Shown: positions 33,860-41,473 of the stretch, piece after piece
Position numbering within the stretch: position 1 is the stretch's first letter
Layout of the letters: the number at the start of each line of letters is the position of its first letter
NCBI GenBank assembly: GCA_027033775.1
Contig: JALVKL010000054.1
Span: 1-41,473 of the forward strand
Length of the DNA: 41,473 nt
From: a bacterium
GTDB taxonomy: Bacteria > Thermosulfidibacterota > Thermosulfidibacteria > Thermosulfidibacterales > Thermosulfidibacteraceae
Reading direction: 5' to 3'
The notes under the pieces: model-generated
Told to the model about the DNA's origin: nothing
The model's database searches: none
Seen by the model: only the letters and a program-made list of their open reading frames with translations
Program-made: the position numbers and the translations under genes

Positions 33860-34440
33860 TGGTTCTTATCGCGGGGTTAGGGAACCCTGGTCCACAGTTT
33901 CAATTATCAAGACATAATTTTGGCTTCATAGTGGTAGATATCTTGTCAGATGAATGGGAAATCCCTTTAAACAAACAAGCTTATTTTTCCATTTATGGGG
34001 TTGGTAAGTTCAAAGGCAAAGATGTGTGCCTTGTTAAACCACAAACTTTTATGAACGAGTCAGGCAAAAGCCTTAAATTATGGTTTCAAGAGGTTGTTGT
34101 CTCTTTTGATACAGTTTTAATTGTTCATGACGACTTGGATCTTCCCTTTGGAGAGGTGCGATTAAAAAAGAACGGAGGTCACGGAGGTCATAGAGGGCTT
34201 ATATCTATTATAGAAGAGACAGGAAATAATAATTTTTCCCGCTTAAGAATAGGAACAGGAAGGCCCCCTGGTAGAGAAAGGGACAGATCTGCCATTGTGG
34301 AGTGGCTTTTAAAACCTATGAGTCAAGAAGAATTGGATGAGCTTGAGCCTTCTTTTAAAAAGGCAAAATTTTGTATTGAACAATATATGCTTTGTGGTAT
34401 AGAAAAAGCTATGAGTAAATGTAACGCGAAGGTTATTTAA
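33859..34440 (+). CDS. pth: Peptidyl-tRNA hydrolase
   Basis: Recycles peptidyl-tRNAs that drop off the ribosome by cleaving the ester bond. 193 residues. Active-site elements: GLGNPGPQFQLSRHNFGF (catalytic His, Asn of GNPG), VKPQTFMNESGKSL and LIVHDDLDLPFG (catalytic Asp). In the GHGGHxGL motif the Asn found in E. coli is replaced by Arg (GGHGGHRGL), followed by RLRIGTGRPPG. The start overlaps the rplY stop by one base, so translation is coupled. Function is secure despite the substitution. Confidence 0.95.
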   Translation: MVLIAGLGNPGPQFQLSRHNFGFIVVDILSDEWEIPLNKQAYFSIYGVGKFKGKDVCLVKPQTFMNESGKSLKLWFQEVVVSFDTVLIVHDDLDLPFGEVRLKKNGGHGGHRGLISIIEETGNNNFSRLRIGTGRPPGRERDRSAIVEWLLKPMSQEELDELEPSFKKAKFCIEQYMLCGIEKAMSKCNAKVI

Positions 34441-34459
34441 CCTATTTAGGAGGTGAATC

Positions 34460-36448
34460 ATGGAGTACTGGGTAGTATATGCTCCTCTGGTGGGTTTGCT
34501 GGGACTCATTATGGCGGGGCTTATTTTTCTTTATGTTAAGTCTCAACCAGTGGGCACCGATGTTATGAAAGAGATTTCTGATATGATCCATGAAGGTGCC
34601 ATGGCCTTTCTTAAAAGAGAATATAAAATTGTTTCTATCTTTGTCATTGTGGTAGCTGTTCTTTTGGCTATATTTATCGGATTTTGGACGGGAGTCTCCT
34701 TCATAATAGGAGCTTTTTGCTCTGCCCTTGCAGGTTTCTTTGGTATGAAAGCGGCAACCCGTGGGAATGTAAGAACTGCTGCAGCCGCAAATATGTATGG
34801 TCAGGATAGAGCCCTTGCTACAGCCTTTTTCAGCGGAGCTGTAATGGGCCTTTCTGTTGCCTCTTTGGGTCTCATAGGCCTTGGAGTGCTGTTTTTGATA
34901 TTCGGTGAGGTTCAGCCTCAGGTATTAAACGGTTTTGCCATGGGCGCTTCCTTCTTCGCCCTTTTTGCAAGAGTGGGTGGTGGTATATATACTAAAAGCG
35001 CCGATGTAGGAGCGGACTTGGTTGGAAAGATAGAGGCTGGCATTCCTGAAGATGATCCCAGAAATCCAGGAGTTATTGCTGACAATGTTGGTGATAACGT
35101 TGGTGATGTTGCTGGAATGGGTGCAGATCTTTTTGAATCTTATGTCGAGTCTGTTGTTGCCTGTATAGCCATAGCTGTTTCCATGGGGCTTCCTCATTCA
35201 GAGACCTTTAGGTGGATGGTTTTCCCAATTATAATGATTATGGTGGGTCTTATAGCCTCTATGATAGCAGTTATTTCTATGGTTATCTTTAAGAATATGA
35301 ATCCCGCCGCTGCTTTGAGATATTCAACCTTTGTTGCCGCCATTGTATTCATTATTGCAGCTTATCCAGTGTCCAAAGGATTAGGTCTTCCCACAGGTGT
35401 CTTCTGGGCAATAGTTATTGGAACTGTTGTAGGTATAGCCATTGGTTTAATTACTGAGTATTACACCTCTGGCAAGCCTATAGTGACCATTGCTGAATCT
35501 GCCCAAACAGGAGCAGCTACAGACATAATATCTGGTTTCGCAGTGGGTATGGAGAGTGTTGGTTTACCTTTGCTTTTGATTGGTCTTGGTGTCTTCTTTG
35601 CTTATAAAGCTGCTGGCCTTTACGGTATAGCCCTCACCGCAGTGGGTATGCTGGGAACTATTGGTGTTACCATGTCTGTTGATGCCTATGGTCCTGTTGC
35701 GGATAACGCCGGTGGTATAGCTGAGATGGCAGAACTTGGTCCTGAAACCAGAAGGATTACCGACAGCCTTGATGCCCTTGGAAACACAACAGCAGCAATT
35801 GGTAAGGGTTTTGCTATAGGTTCTGCTGCTATGACGGCTCTTGCTCTGTTTTCTGCTTACTCTTCTACAGTTGGTCTTAAAACCATTGATGTGACCAAGG
35901 CAGAGGTGGTTGCAGGTCTATTTATCGGCGGTATGATTCCCTTTGTTCTTGGAGCAATGACCATGAGGGCAGTGGGAAGGGCTGCCTTTGCCATGGTGGA
36001 AGAGATAAGGCGTCAGTTCAGGGAGATTCCTGGTCTTCTTGAAGGTAAAGCCAAACCAGATCCTGCCAGATGTGTGGATATCGCCACTGTTAATGCCATT
36101 AAAGAGATGATTGCTCCGGGAATTCTGGCTATAATTGCTCCTCCTCTGGTAGGATTTTTGCTTGGACCTGAAGCTCTTGGTGGTATGCTTGCAGGAGCTA
36201 CCCTTTCAGGTGTTCTTCTTGGTGTTATGATGGCAAATGCTGGTGGTGCTTGGGATAACGCCAAAAAGTATATAGAAGCTGGTCATTTTGGTGGCAAAGG
36301 TTCTGAGGCGCATAAAGCTGCTGTGGTTGGTGATACTGTGGGTGATCCCTTTAAAGATACCACAGGGCCTTCTATGAACATTTTGATTAAGTTGATGTCA
36401 ATAGTCTCCCTTACTATAGCGCCTCTCTTCAAACATATGGTTCACTAA
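34460..36448 (+). CDS. hppA: Membrane pyrophosphatase, K+-dependent class (ion-pumping)
   Basis: Couples hydrolysis of pyrophosphate to H+ and/or Na+ export across the inner membrane. 662 residues, about 16 helices. Substrate motifs: [20 protein letters not shown], the Asp-rich [19 protein letters not shown], and the second site [18 protein letters not shown] plus [16 protein letters not shown]. The diagnostic helix reads [10 protein letters not shown]. Alanine at the position that is lysine (GNTTKA) in K+-independent enzymes places it in the K+-dependent class, which contains both H+- and Na+-pumping members. The ATG at 34460 follows AGGAGGTG. A hairpin terminator lies 18 nt past the stop, inside the convergent dut gene. 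Confidence 0.95.
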   Translation: MEYWVVYAPLVGLLGLIMAGLIFLYVKSQPVGTDVMKEISDMIHEGAMAFLKREYKIVSIFVIVVAVLLAIFIGFWTGVSFIIGAFCSALAGFFGMKAATRGNVRTAAAANMYGQDRALATAFFSGAVMGLSVASLGLIGLGVLFLIFGEVQPQVLNGFAMGASFFALFARVGGGIYTKSADVGADLVGKIEAGIPEDDPRNPGVIADNVGDNVGDVAGMGADLFESYVESVVACIAIAVSMGLPHSETFRWMVFPIIMIMVGLIASMIAVISMVIFKNMNPAAALRYSTFVAAIVFIIAAYPVSKGLGLPTGVFWAIVIGTVVGIAIGLITEYYTSGKPIVTIAESAQTGAATDIISGFAVGMESVGLPLLLIGLGVFFAYKAAGLYGIALTAVGMLGTIGVTMSVDAYGPVADNAGGIAEMAELGPETRRITDSLDALGNTTAAIGKGFAIGSAAMTALALFSAYSSTVGLKTIDVTKAEVVAGLFIGGMIPFVLGAMTMRAVGRAAFAMVEEIRRQFREIPGLLEGKAKPDPARCVDIATVNAIKEMIAPGILAIIAPPLVGFLLGPEALGGMLAGATLSGVLLGVMMANAGGAWDNAKKYIEAGHFGGKGSEAHKAAVVGDTVGDPFKDTTGPSMNILIKLMSIVSLTIAPLFKHMVH

Positions 36449-36879
36449 CTGCAACCTGTTGAGCCAAAACCTCCCTCTCCCCTTTCGGTGGGAGGGAGGT
36501 TTTCTTCTTTCACAAATTCAGCGTACATAATTTTACACAGCACTCCTTGCGCTATTCTATCCTTGGGTTTGACAGTGAATATTTTTTTAGAAAAATTTGC
36601 CAGTATTACCTTAACTTCCCCTCGGTAATCAGAATCAATAGTGCCGGGTGAGTTGAGGATAAATATACCTTTGTTTGCCAAACCGCTTCTCGGCCGTATC
36701 TGTATCTCGAACCCTTTCGGTATCTCAAATTTAACCCCTGTTGGTATTAAAGCCCAATCTCCAGGTTTTATATTTATGGGTTTTTCTATGGCTGCTTTTA
36801 AATCAAAGCCTGATGCACCTGAGGTTTTGTATTCTGGGATATACTCCTCTTTTGTATCAACCACTATCTTAACCTTCAA
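36445..36879 (-). CDS. dut: dUTP diphosphatase (dUTPase)
   Basis: Hydrolyses dUTP to dUMP and PPi, keeping uracil out of DNA and supplying thymidylate synthesis. The 144-residue trimeric form shows all five motifs: I ([11 protein letters not shown]), II ([10 protein letters not shown]), III ([15 protein letters not shown], catalytic Asp and Tyr), IV ([11 protein letters not shown]) and V ([10 protein letters not shown]). The start is TTG 36879, inside the end of the preceding gene (11-nt overlap), with only a weak ribosome site. Its stop overlaps that of hppA by 4 nt. Functional pairing with the uracil glycosylase at 14104-14781 is expected, and the PPi it releases is a substrate for HppA. 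Confidence 0.96.
   Translation of the reverse strand: MKVKIVVDTKEEYIPEYKTSGASGFDLKAAIEKPINIKPGDWALIPTGVKFEIPKGFEIQIRPRSGLANKGIFILNSPGTIDSDYRGEVKVILANFSKKIFTVKPKDRIAQGVLCKIMYAEFVKEENLPPTERGEGGFGSTGCS
36466..36510 (+). terminator. Intrinsic terminator of hppA embedded in dut
   Basis: A perfect 12-bp stem, AAAACCTCCCTC (36466-36477) with GAGGGAGGTTTT (36492-36503) and a 14-nt loop, is followed by CTTCTTT. It starts 18 nt after the hppA stop. The whole element lies within the coding strand region of dut, where the same bases encode the C-terminal motif V ([10 protein letters not shown]). The T-rich side faces rightward, so it fits termination of hppA; on the minus strand only four T follow the stem. 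Confidence 0.78.
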
Positions 36880-37399
36880 TTGCCCTGCTCTTTATAAGTT
36901 TAGCCTTTTTAATAAATGCATTCTTATATTTTACATCCAGGTTTTTGTATAAAAAGAGGCTTTTTTCCTCTTTTTCTGAAAGGATACTCCCTAATCCCTC
37001 TTTTCTGGCAAATAGGCTGAAGAAGTGTATAAGATTTGTCTGTAAGGTCTCTTTATCCTTTGTGTTTCTTAAAAAATAGAGGATGAAAGGGAAATATTCT
37101 TTTGCAGATTTATCCTGAAAATATTTTGTGACAATATCTTTTATGAACTCTATGAATTTAGTCTGATATTCATTCATGAATAAATCTAAAAGTTCCCATT
37201 GCCTTATAACAGCAAAATTTCTGGTGAATATGGCACTAAATATATAATATCCCCCCTCAAAGAGAATAAATTTATCTTTTAAGCTGCTACAGAAACCGTT
37301 TAGTTTGCCTTCTTCTAAGCTTAGAATAGTCAATCTTTGTGCCCTTGTAAAAAGGGTTTGCTTATCAAAGACAATGCCATGTATAGGTCTTTCAATCAT
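36869..37399 (-). CDS. Small protein, possibly a divergent RecO
   Basis: 176 residues, no signal peptide or membrane helix. I do not recognise it with certainty. The first ~75 residues resemble the OB-fold of the recombination mediator RecO: a strand (IHGIVFDKQTLF), then RAQRLTILSLEEGKLNGFCSSL, which parallels the RecO pattern of a strand reading ..ilTllT.e.GKl.. followed by a short strand, and FEGGYYIFSAIFTRNFAVIRQWELLDLF. The rest is helical (IDIVTKYF-like segments, FFSLFARKEGLGSIL). RecO is usually ~240 residues with a zinc site in many species; no Cys cluster is present here. It overlaps dut by 11 nt and the upstream kinase by 8 nt, so it is a real, expressed member of the operon. Confidence 0.5.
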   Translation of the reverse strand: MIERPIHGIVFDKQTLFTRAQRLTILSLEEGKLNGFCSSLKDKFILFEGGYYIFSAIFTRNFAVIRQWELLDLFMNEYQTKFIEFIKDIVTKYFQDKSAKEYFPFILYFLRNTKDKETLQTNLIHFFSLFARKEGLGSILSEKEEKSLFLYKNLDVKYKNAFIKKAKLIKSRAIEG

Positions 37400-38453
37400 C
37401 TCGAGGAAGTAGTATTGTAAATTTGGTGTTTCCTGGTTGGCTTTCCACCTTTATAAGTCCATTGTGGGCGTCTATAATTTTGTGAACTATAGCCAATCCC
37501 AGTCCAGTCCCCTTTTTCTTGGTGGTAAAAAATGGATCAAAGATCTTTTCAAGGTATTCCTGTGGTATTCCTGGTCCGGTATCAGAAATTTCCAATTTAA
37601 TATTATCTTTCAGTTTTTCAACTTTTATCTTTATCTTTCCCCTTTCTTTTATCGCCTGGACAGCGTTTATTATTAAATTGAGGATTACCTGCCTTAATAG
37701 CTCTTTATCCGCATTTATTTCCAGTTTTTCTCCCTCTATTTCAATCTCTATCTCTTTTTCTCTCAAAGCATGGTGTGCCAATTCTACCGTCTCTTTTATA
37801 AATTCTATCACTTCAAATTTCTCCTTTTCTACCTGAAAGGGTCTAGCAAATAAAAGCATATTTGATATCAAGTTGTTTATGCTTCTTACCACATTAATTA
37901 TCCCTTCAGCCCACCTCTTTATCTCTTCTTTTTCTGCTTCTCTTTTAATAAGCCCAGCGAACAGCTCTATAGATCCAAGGGGGTTCCTTATTTCATGTGC
38001 TATAGCTGTTGCCATCTCTCCCATAGCAGATAGTCTTTCTACCCTTTTGCTCTTCTCTTCCAATTCCCTTTCTCTGGTTATGTCTCTCAAAACCGTGACC
38101 TTACCAATTTCGTTTTCTTCCTCAATTAAAGGGTATTTTTTTATTAGAATTATTTTGTCTCCCAATTTAGCTTCTCCATCTTCGGGTATCACTTCACTCA
38201 GTTTTTTTCCTTCAATATTGCCAAGTATATTTTTTGCCGCTTTGTTTGCCATGATGATGGTCTCTTCGTTATCGGATGCTATTACACCATCAGATATACT
38301 CTCTAAAATAGAGGATAAAAGCCTTTTGTGAGAGGCAAGCTCCTCTCCAAGTCTTCTTACCTCTTCTTTTAAGGTGTTATAGGCCTTACTCAGTTCTTCT
38401 GTGGCTTCAATAAAGTTCTTTAAAGTCTTTTTCAGTACTTCTACTTCACTCAA
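37392..38453 (-). CDS. Soluble PAS sensor histidine kinase (NtrB/AtoS-like)
   Basis: 353 residues, cytoplasmic. N-terminal coiled coil (1-45), PAS domain (about 45-130: [33 protein letters not shown]), dimerisation domain with phospho-acceptor H153 ([20 protein letters not shown]), and a complete HATPase domain: [51 protein letters not shown] and [13 protein letters not shown]. The architecture is that of NtrB-type kinases that usually partner sigma-54 activators, but no response regulator is in the window. The start is TTG 38453 with AGAGG upstream, overlapping the TPR gene by 8 nt. Grouping with pilD and an exported TPR protein suggests control of pili or envelope functions (inference). Confidence 0.9.
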   Translation of the reverse strand: MSEVEVLKKTLKNFIEATEELSKAYNTLKEEVRRLGEELASHKRLLSSILESISDGVIASDNEETIIMANKAAKNILGNIEGKKLSEVIPEDGEAKLGDKIILIKKYPLIEEENEIGKVTVLRDITRERELEEKSKRVERLSAMGEMATAIAHEIRNPLGSIELFAGLIKREAEKEEIKRWAEGIINVVRSINNLISNMLLFARPFQVEKEKFEVIEFIKETVELAHHALREKEIEIEIEGEKLEINADKELLRQVILNLIINAVQAIKERGKIKIKVEKLKDNIKLEISDTGPGIPQEYLEKIFDPFFTTKKKGTGLGLAIVHKIIDAHNGLIKVESQPGNTKFTILLPRDD

Positions 38454-40785
38454 TATTTGCAGCCTCTTGTTGTATGCTCCTGGCCAGGTTTCTTGCTTTT
38501 ATCTCTTTGCTCCAATAGCTTTTGGGAAACTCCTTTAAACATCTCTCCCAGAAAAAAGTTCTATTCTTTCCTTTCTCCATATAGCCTATCATAAATAAAG
38601 CCTCTGGTGTGTATTTAGATTTTGGAAAGATGTTGGCAAATTCTGAATAGTGGATTATAGAGTGTGTGTAATCCTTGTGATTGAAATAGACTCTAGCGGT
38701 TGTTATCTTGGCATATTCAAAATATTCTGGATAAAGGGAAAGAGACCTTTTGTTTTCTAAGAAGGTTTCTAAAAGCTCTAACCCATTTTTTACATTGTTC
38801 TTTTCTATTAGGGACATACCCTGATAAAATTTCAATAGGTTCAAAAGATCCTCTTCCTTAAATTTATTCAATCTCTCTTTTAATTTTGATAATAGTTTCA
38901 GTCTTCCTGTGGAAAAATAATATCTCATGAGCATTTCATACGCGTTTTTAGCCTCCTGGGGAGAGTATTCCTTCACCAGCTTTTCTAAAACATGACGTAA
39001 TTTCAAATAATTTTCCTGTTTAGTGTAAGCTCTTGCCAAAAGTTCAAGCAAAGCCTTTTTATATTTAAATTCTTCCCCTACATGTTGGTATATCCATTCC
39101 AATTCCTTTACCGCTTCTTTAACTTTATTTTGCTTTAATAGGCATGAAGCAATGTGAAAAAGGGCAGTGGCTGTCTCTTTTTCTTTAGGGAAGAAGTTTT
39201 TGTAATTTTCCCAAAAGAAGGCAATGCCAAAGCAATCCTTTCTTTTATATTTATCTTCACATATTTTTATTAAAGCTTCTCCTGCAAGCTTTATAGCTTC
39301 TTTGGTGTGGGGATTCTCGGGATATCTAATGGCAAAGTTTGCCAGTTTTTTCAGAGCTTCCTCCCATCTTTTTTCCTTGAAATCCCTTTTTGCAATGCCA
39401 AATTCTGCTTCTTCTATATAGTTTTCTGCATCTTTTATGTATTTGCTCTCTGGGAATTTAAGTATAAATTCTCTGAATGCGTCTATGGCTTCTTCAAACT
39501 TTTTTAACTTAAGAAGAACAACTCCTCTTCTAAAGATGGCCACTTCCAATACCTTTTTGTATTTTGGATAAAGCATCATGGTTTCTGTGTATATGTTTAA
39601 TGCTTTGCGATAATCTTTTTTGTTCTCATAATACTCTGCAATATGTATTTTTGAGATTGCCGCTGCTTCAGTTTCTGGAAATAGAGAAAGGCAAATTTCA
39701 TAAAACCACTTTGCCAAATTCCAGTTGTTTATATTTCTATATACATCCCCTATTAAAACAAGGCATTTGGGGGCTTCCTCTGATTTGGGGTATTTATTAA
39801 AGACCTCAAGGAGGAGCTTTACGGCTTTTTTATTTTGATTCAATTTTACAGCGCATCTGCCATACATAAATAAAGCTTCAGGGTCTTCTTCTACTGTTTT
39901 TCTTTTTTTCTGATACGAATTTTCAAAAAGCAAAAAGGAAGCAATATAATTTCTCTTTTTATAGTAAGCTTTTGCCAAGGTCTTATAAATTTCGGCAAGA
40001 TACGGGCTTTGTGGATTTTGGCTAAGTATTTCTTTTAAAAGGACAATGGCATCCTCTGTTCTATCCAGTTTTATTAGAGCTTCTGCCATTAAAGTTGCCA
40101 CATATTCTCTTAATGTGTCTGTGTATCTTTTCATAAAGAGAGTGCCTTCTGCCACAGCTTCGTTATATTTTTTTAATTTTAATAGTAATTCTATCCTTTT
40201 AACCAGAAGTTTTTCGTCTTTTTCTTTCTTGAGTATAGAATTTAGAGCATTGAGAGCTTTTTGGTATTCTCTAAGCTCTAAGGCACATTTAAATCTGTAT
40301 TTTTCTAAAGACAGCTTTTTTTTCTCAGACAGTTTTACTGGAATATTGTCAGTAAGATTTAATATCTCTTCACAGTCTTTTTCTTTTATGGCTTCCTCTA
40401 TTAAAAGCTCCCAAGTTTTAGATGCGGAGAGCTTTACAGGAATAAGTATCAGTTTAAAGGGTGGGTATTCTTCTTTGGATTTGATAAGATAGTCAGGTTG
40501 TAGTCTTACAGTAATTACTGAATTTGCGTCAATCTGCTTTATTGAAATCTCTTTTATAATGCTTTTTTCACCAAATATAAGCCTTTTTTCCGGTGCCTTT
40601 GTATTAAATAGGATTATTCTAACTACCCCTGGTTTCATAAGCTTAATTTTATATTTGATCTTTTCTTCTGCTGTAAAAGCAATGTTGGTTTTATTGGCTT
40701 TTTTTATCAGATAAAGCTCTGCAGTGTCTGCATTTATTGATATTATCAATATTACAAAAATTAGAAGGATAATCCTAAATACCAC
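38446..40785 (-). CDS. Large exported TPR-repeat protein
   Basis: 779 residues. A signal peptide or anchor (about 1-20, hydrophobic run ending INADTAE) is followed by a beta-rich N-terminal domain (about 22-125; YKIKLMKPGVVRIILFN resembles AMIN-type strands, tentatively). Then come at least ten tetratricopeptide-like repeats to the C-terminus (for example LKKYNEAVAEGTLFMKRY, LDRTEDAIVLLKEILSQNPQ, LNQNKKAVKLLLEVFNKYPK, LKKFEEAIDAFREFILKFPE). The repeats resemble the YbgF/BamD-type periplasmic TPR class. Start is GTG 40785 with AAGGAG 8 nt upstream; it overlaps pilD by 25 nt and the kinase by 8 nt. A periplasmic scaffold for envelope or pilus assembly is plausible. No closer identity can be given. 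Confidence 0.82.
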   Translation of the reverse strand: MVFRIILLIFVILIISINADTAELYLIKKANKTNIAFTAEEKIKYKIKLMKPGVVRIILFNTKAPEKRLIFGEKSIIKEISIKQIDANSVITVRLQPDYLIKSKEEYPPFKLILIPVKLSASKTWELLIEEAIKEKDCEEILNLTDNIPVKLSEKKKLSLEKYRFKCALELREYQKALNALNSILKKEKDEKLLVKRIELLLKLKKYNEAVAEGTLFMKRYTDTLREYVATLMAEALIKLDRTEDAIVLLKEILSQNPQSPYLAEIYKTLAKAYYKKRNYIASFLLFENSYQKKRKTVEEDPEALFMYGRCAVKLNQNKKAVKLLLEVFNKYPKSEEAPKCLVLIGDVYRNINNWNLAKWFYEICLSLFPETEAAAISKIHIAEYYENKKDYRKALNIYTETMMLYPKYKKVLEVAIFRRGVVLLKLKKFEEAIDAFREFILKFPESKYIKDAENYIEEAEFGIAKRDFKEKRWEEALKKLANFAIRYPENPHTKEAIKLAGEALIKICEDKYKRKDCFGIAFFWENYKNFFPKEKETATALFHIASCLLKQNKVKEAVKELEWIYQHVGEEFKYKKALLELLARAYTKQENYLKLRHVLEKLVKEYSPQEAKNAYEMLMRYYFSTGRLKLLSKLKERLNKFKEEDLLNLLKFYQGMSLIEKNNVKNGLELLETFLENKRSLSLYPEYFEYAKITTARVYFNHKDYTHSIIHYSEFANIFPKSKYTPEALFMIGYMEKGKNRTFFWERCLKEFPKSYWSKEIKARNLARSIQQEAANIE

Positions 40786-41473
40786 CTAAGTATCTCCTTA
40801 CCAAAGTAAAACGTTAAATAGGCTCCTAAAATCATAAAAGGGCCAAAGGGAATTTTATCTTTTCTCTTTCTCTTTCTCAATATGATAAGTGCAGCTCCAT
40901 AAATGCCTCCTAAGAGCACAGATACAAATAGGGATATTAATCCCAGTTTCCATCCAAGATTTGCTCCAAATGACGCTGCAAGCTTAACGTCGCCTAACCC
41001 CATTCCTCCTTTTGAGGCTACAGCTATAAAAAGGAACAGCCCTCCGCATATGATTATTCCTAACAGGGCTTCAACAGGAGAGGTTGTTGACAGTTTAATT
41101 ATAGAGCAGATTATCCCCCAAGTGAGTGTTCCCAAGGATATAATGTCTGGAATTATCTGATGATCCAAATCTATGAAAAAAGCTGGAATAAGGGACAAAA
41201 GAAAAACCTCCGCCCATACCAGTTTTATGGTTAATCCCATCTTTTCGTAAATTAATACTGCCATTAACGCGGTGATAAACTCAACTAAGGGGTATCTTGG
41301 GCTTATCCTTTCATTGCACCAAAAGCACCTTCCTTTTAGTATTATATAAGAGATTATAGGTATATTGTGCCACCACTTGAGCCTTTTGCCACATTTGGGA
41401 CAGTGAGAGGGTGGATGAATTATTGATTGGCCTTTTGGCAATCTATAAATGACAACGTTTAAAAAGCTCCCTA
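40761..41473 (-). CDS. pilD: Prepilin peptidase / N-methyltransferase PilD, 5' end cut
   Basis: An inner-membrane aspartic protease that cleaves the leader of type IV prepilins and pseudopilins and methylates the new N-terminus. The reading frame is open to the right edge, and the first visible residues GSFLNVVIYRLPKGQSII are the family's N-terminal motif, so only about ten residues are missing. Seen: the zinc-type tetracysteine of the methyltransferase loop (CPKC and CFWC), SPRYPLVEF, the first catalytic aspartate in FFIDLDHQIIPD and the second in GMGLGDVKLAA. The tail is FGPFMILGAYLTFYFG. About seven helices remain. First visible gene of the minus-strand operon; it serves the pilMNOPQ system found 25-35 kb to the left. 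Confidence 0.94.
   Translation of the reverse strand, partial: GSFLNVVIYRLPKGQSIIHPPSHCPKCGKRLKWWHNIPIISYIILKGRCFWCNERISPRYPLVEFITALMAVLIYEKMGLTIKLVWAEVFLLSLIPAFFIDLDHQIIPDIISLGTLTWGIICSIIKLSTTSPVEALLGIIICGGLFLFIAVASKGGMGLGDVKLAASFGANLGWKLGLISLFVSVLLGGIYGAALIILRKRKRKDKIPFGPFMILGAYLTFYFGKEILRWYLGLSF

Noticed and set aside
37519-38331. Long plus-strand ORFs (37519-37836 and 37873-38331) antisense to the PAS kinase
   Set aside because: Serine/isoleucine-rich low-complexity translations, no ribosome site, and the opposite strand encodes a clear histidine kinase with all motifs.
40046-40492. 148-codon plus-strand ORF antisense to the large TPR gene
   Set aside because: Shadow of TPR codons (Ser/Phe-rich) with no initiation signal; the minus-strand reading has repeats and a signal peptide.
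1-41473. CRISPR, IS elements, phage or toxin-antitoxin genes
   Set aside because: Read through for spaced direct repeats, transposase motifs and small two-gene units; none seen. Gene content is core metabolism throughout.

Overview
The window is 41.5 kb of compact bacterial chromosome. Gene-free stretches are short: the longest is 155-344, about 190 bp of regulatory DNA. I see no tRNA or rRNA gene, IS element, phage gene or CRISPR array. The host is Gram-negative (PilQ secretin, PilP, exported multiheme cytochrome c). It is probably an anaerobic or microaerophilic thermophile: small tetraheme c3-type cytochrome, family-4 uracil-DNA glycosylase, membrane pyrophosphatase, and arginine encoded almost only by AGA/AGG. 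A deep-branching sulfur- or hydrogen-metabolising lineage (Thermosulfidibacter, Desulfurella or Thermodesulfobacteria-like) would fit, but the sequence alone does not settle it.

Layout. 1-772: the 5' end of groES (minus strand) under a perfect CIRCE operator, divergent from a small tetraheme cytochrome gene that ends at a hairpin. 773-4230: dnaG-rpoD (primase and housekeeping sigma factor). 4227-5675: an NhaD-type Na+/H+ antiporter facing rpoD. 5820-14107: pilMNOPQ (type IV pilus alignment complex and secretin) running directly into aroC, aroK, a TPR gene, aroQ and an M24 aminopeptidase. 14104-15313: family-4 UDG and a GNAT acetyltransferase on the minus strand. 15445-29132: a complete nuoABCDEFGHIJKLMN operon with nuoC and nuoD fused (13 genes, NADH-type with NuoEFG). 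29164-32248: a soluble GAF-type histidine kinase and a PAS protein whose kinase domain looks degenerate, probably read through from nuo. 32308-36448: prs-rplY-pth-hppA. 36445-41473 (minus): prepilin peptidase pilD (cut by the window end), a large exported TPR protein, a PAS histidine kinase, a small possible RecO-like protein, and dut.

How the genes fit together. Bioenergetics dominates: complex I, a K+-dependent-class membrane pyrophosphatase, a Na+/H+ antiporter and a periplasmic cytochrome together handle the ion gradients and electron flow. Type IV pilus genes lie in two places (pilMNOPQ and pilD), and the pilD cluster carries an orphan histidine kinase. Three histidine-kinase-like genes occur with no response regulator in the window.

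Genes are packed very tightly. Most operon junctions overlap by 1-35 nt, often as NTGA or TAATG, and GTG/TTG starts are common. All three convergent gene pairs overlap by exactly 4 nt at their stop codons. Most of the window is ordinary core genome. The items most worth a second look are the degenerate kinase paired with an intact one, the hppA terminator hairpin inside the dut coding sequence, the SPOR-like domain on PilQ, the inverted repeat at the nuo promoter, and the possible minimal RecO next to dut.
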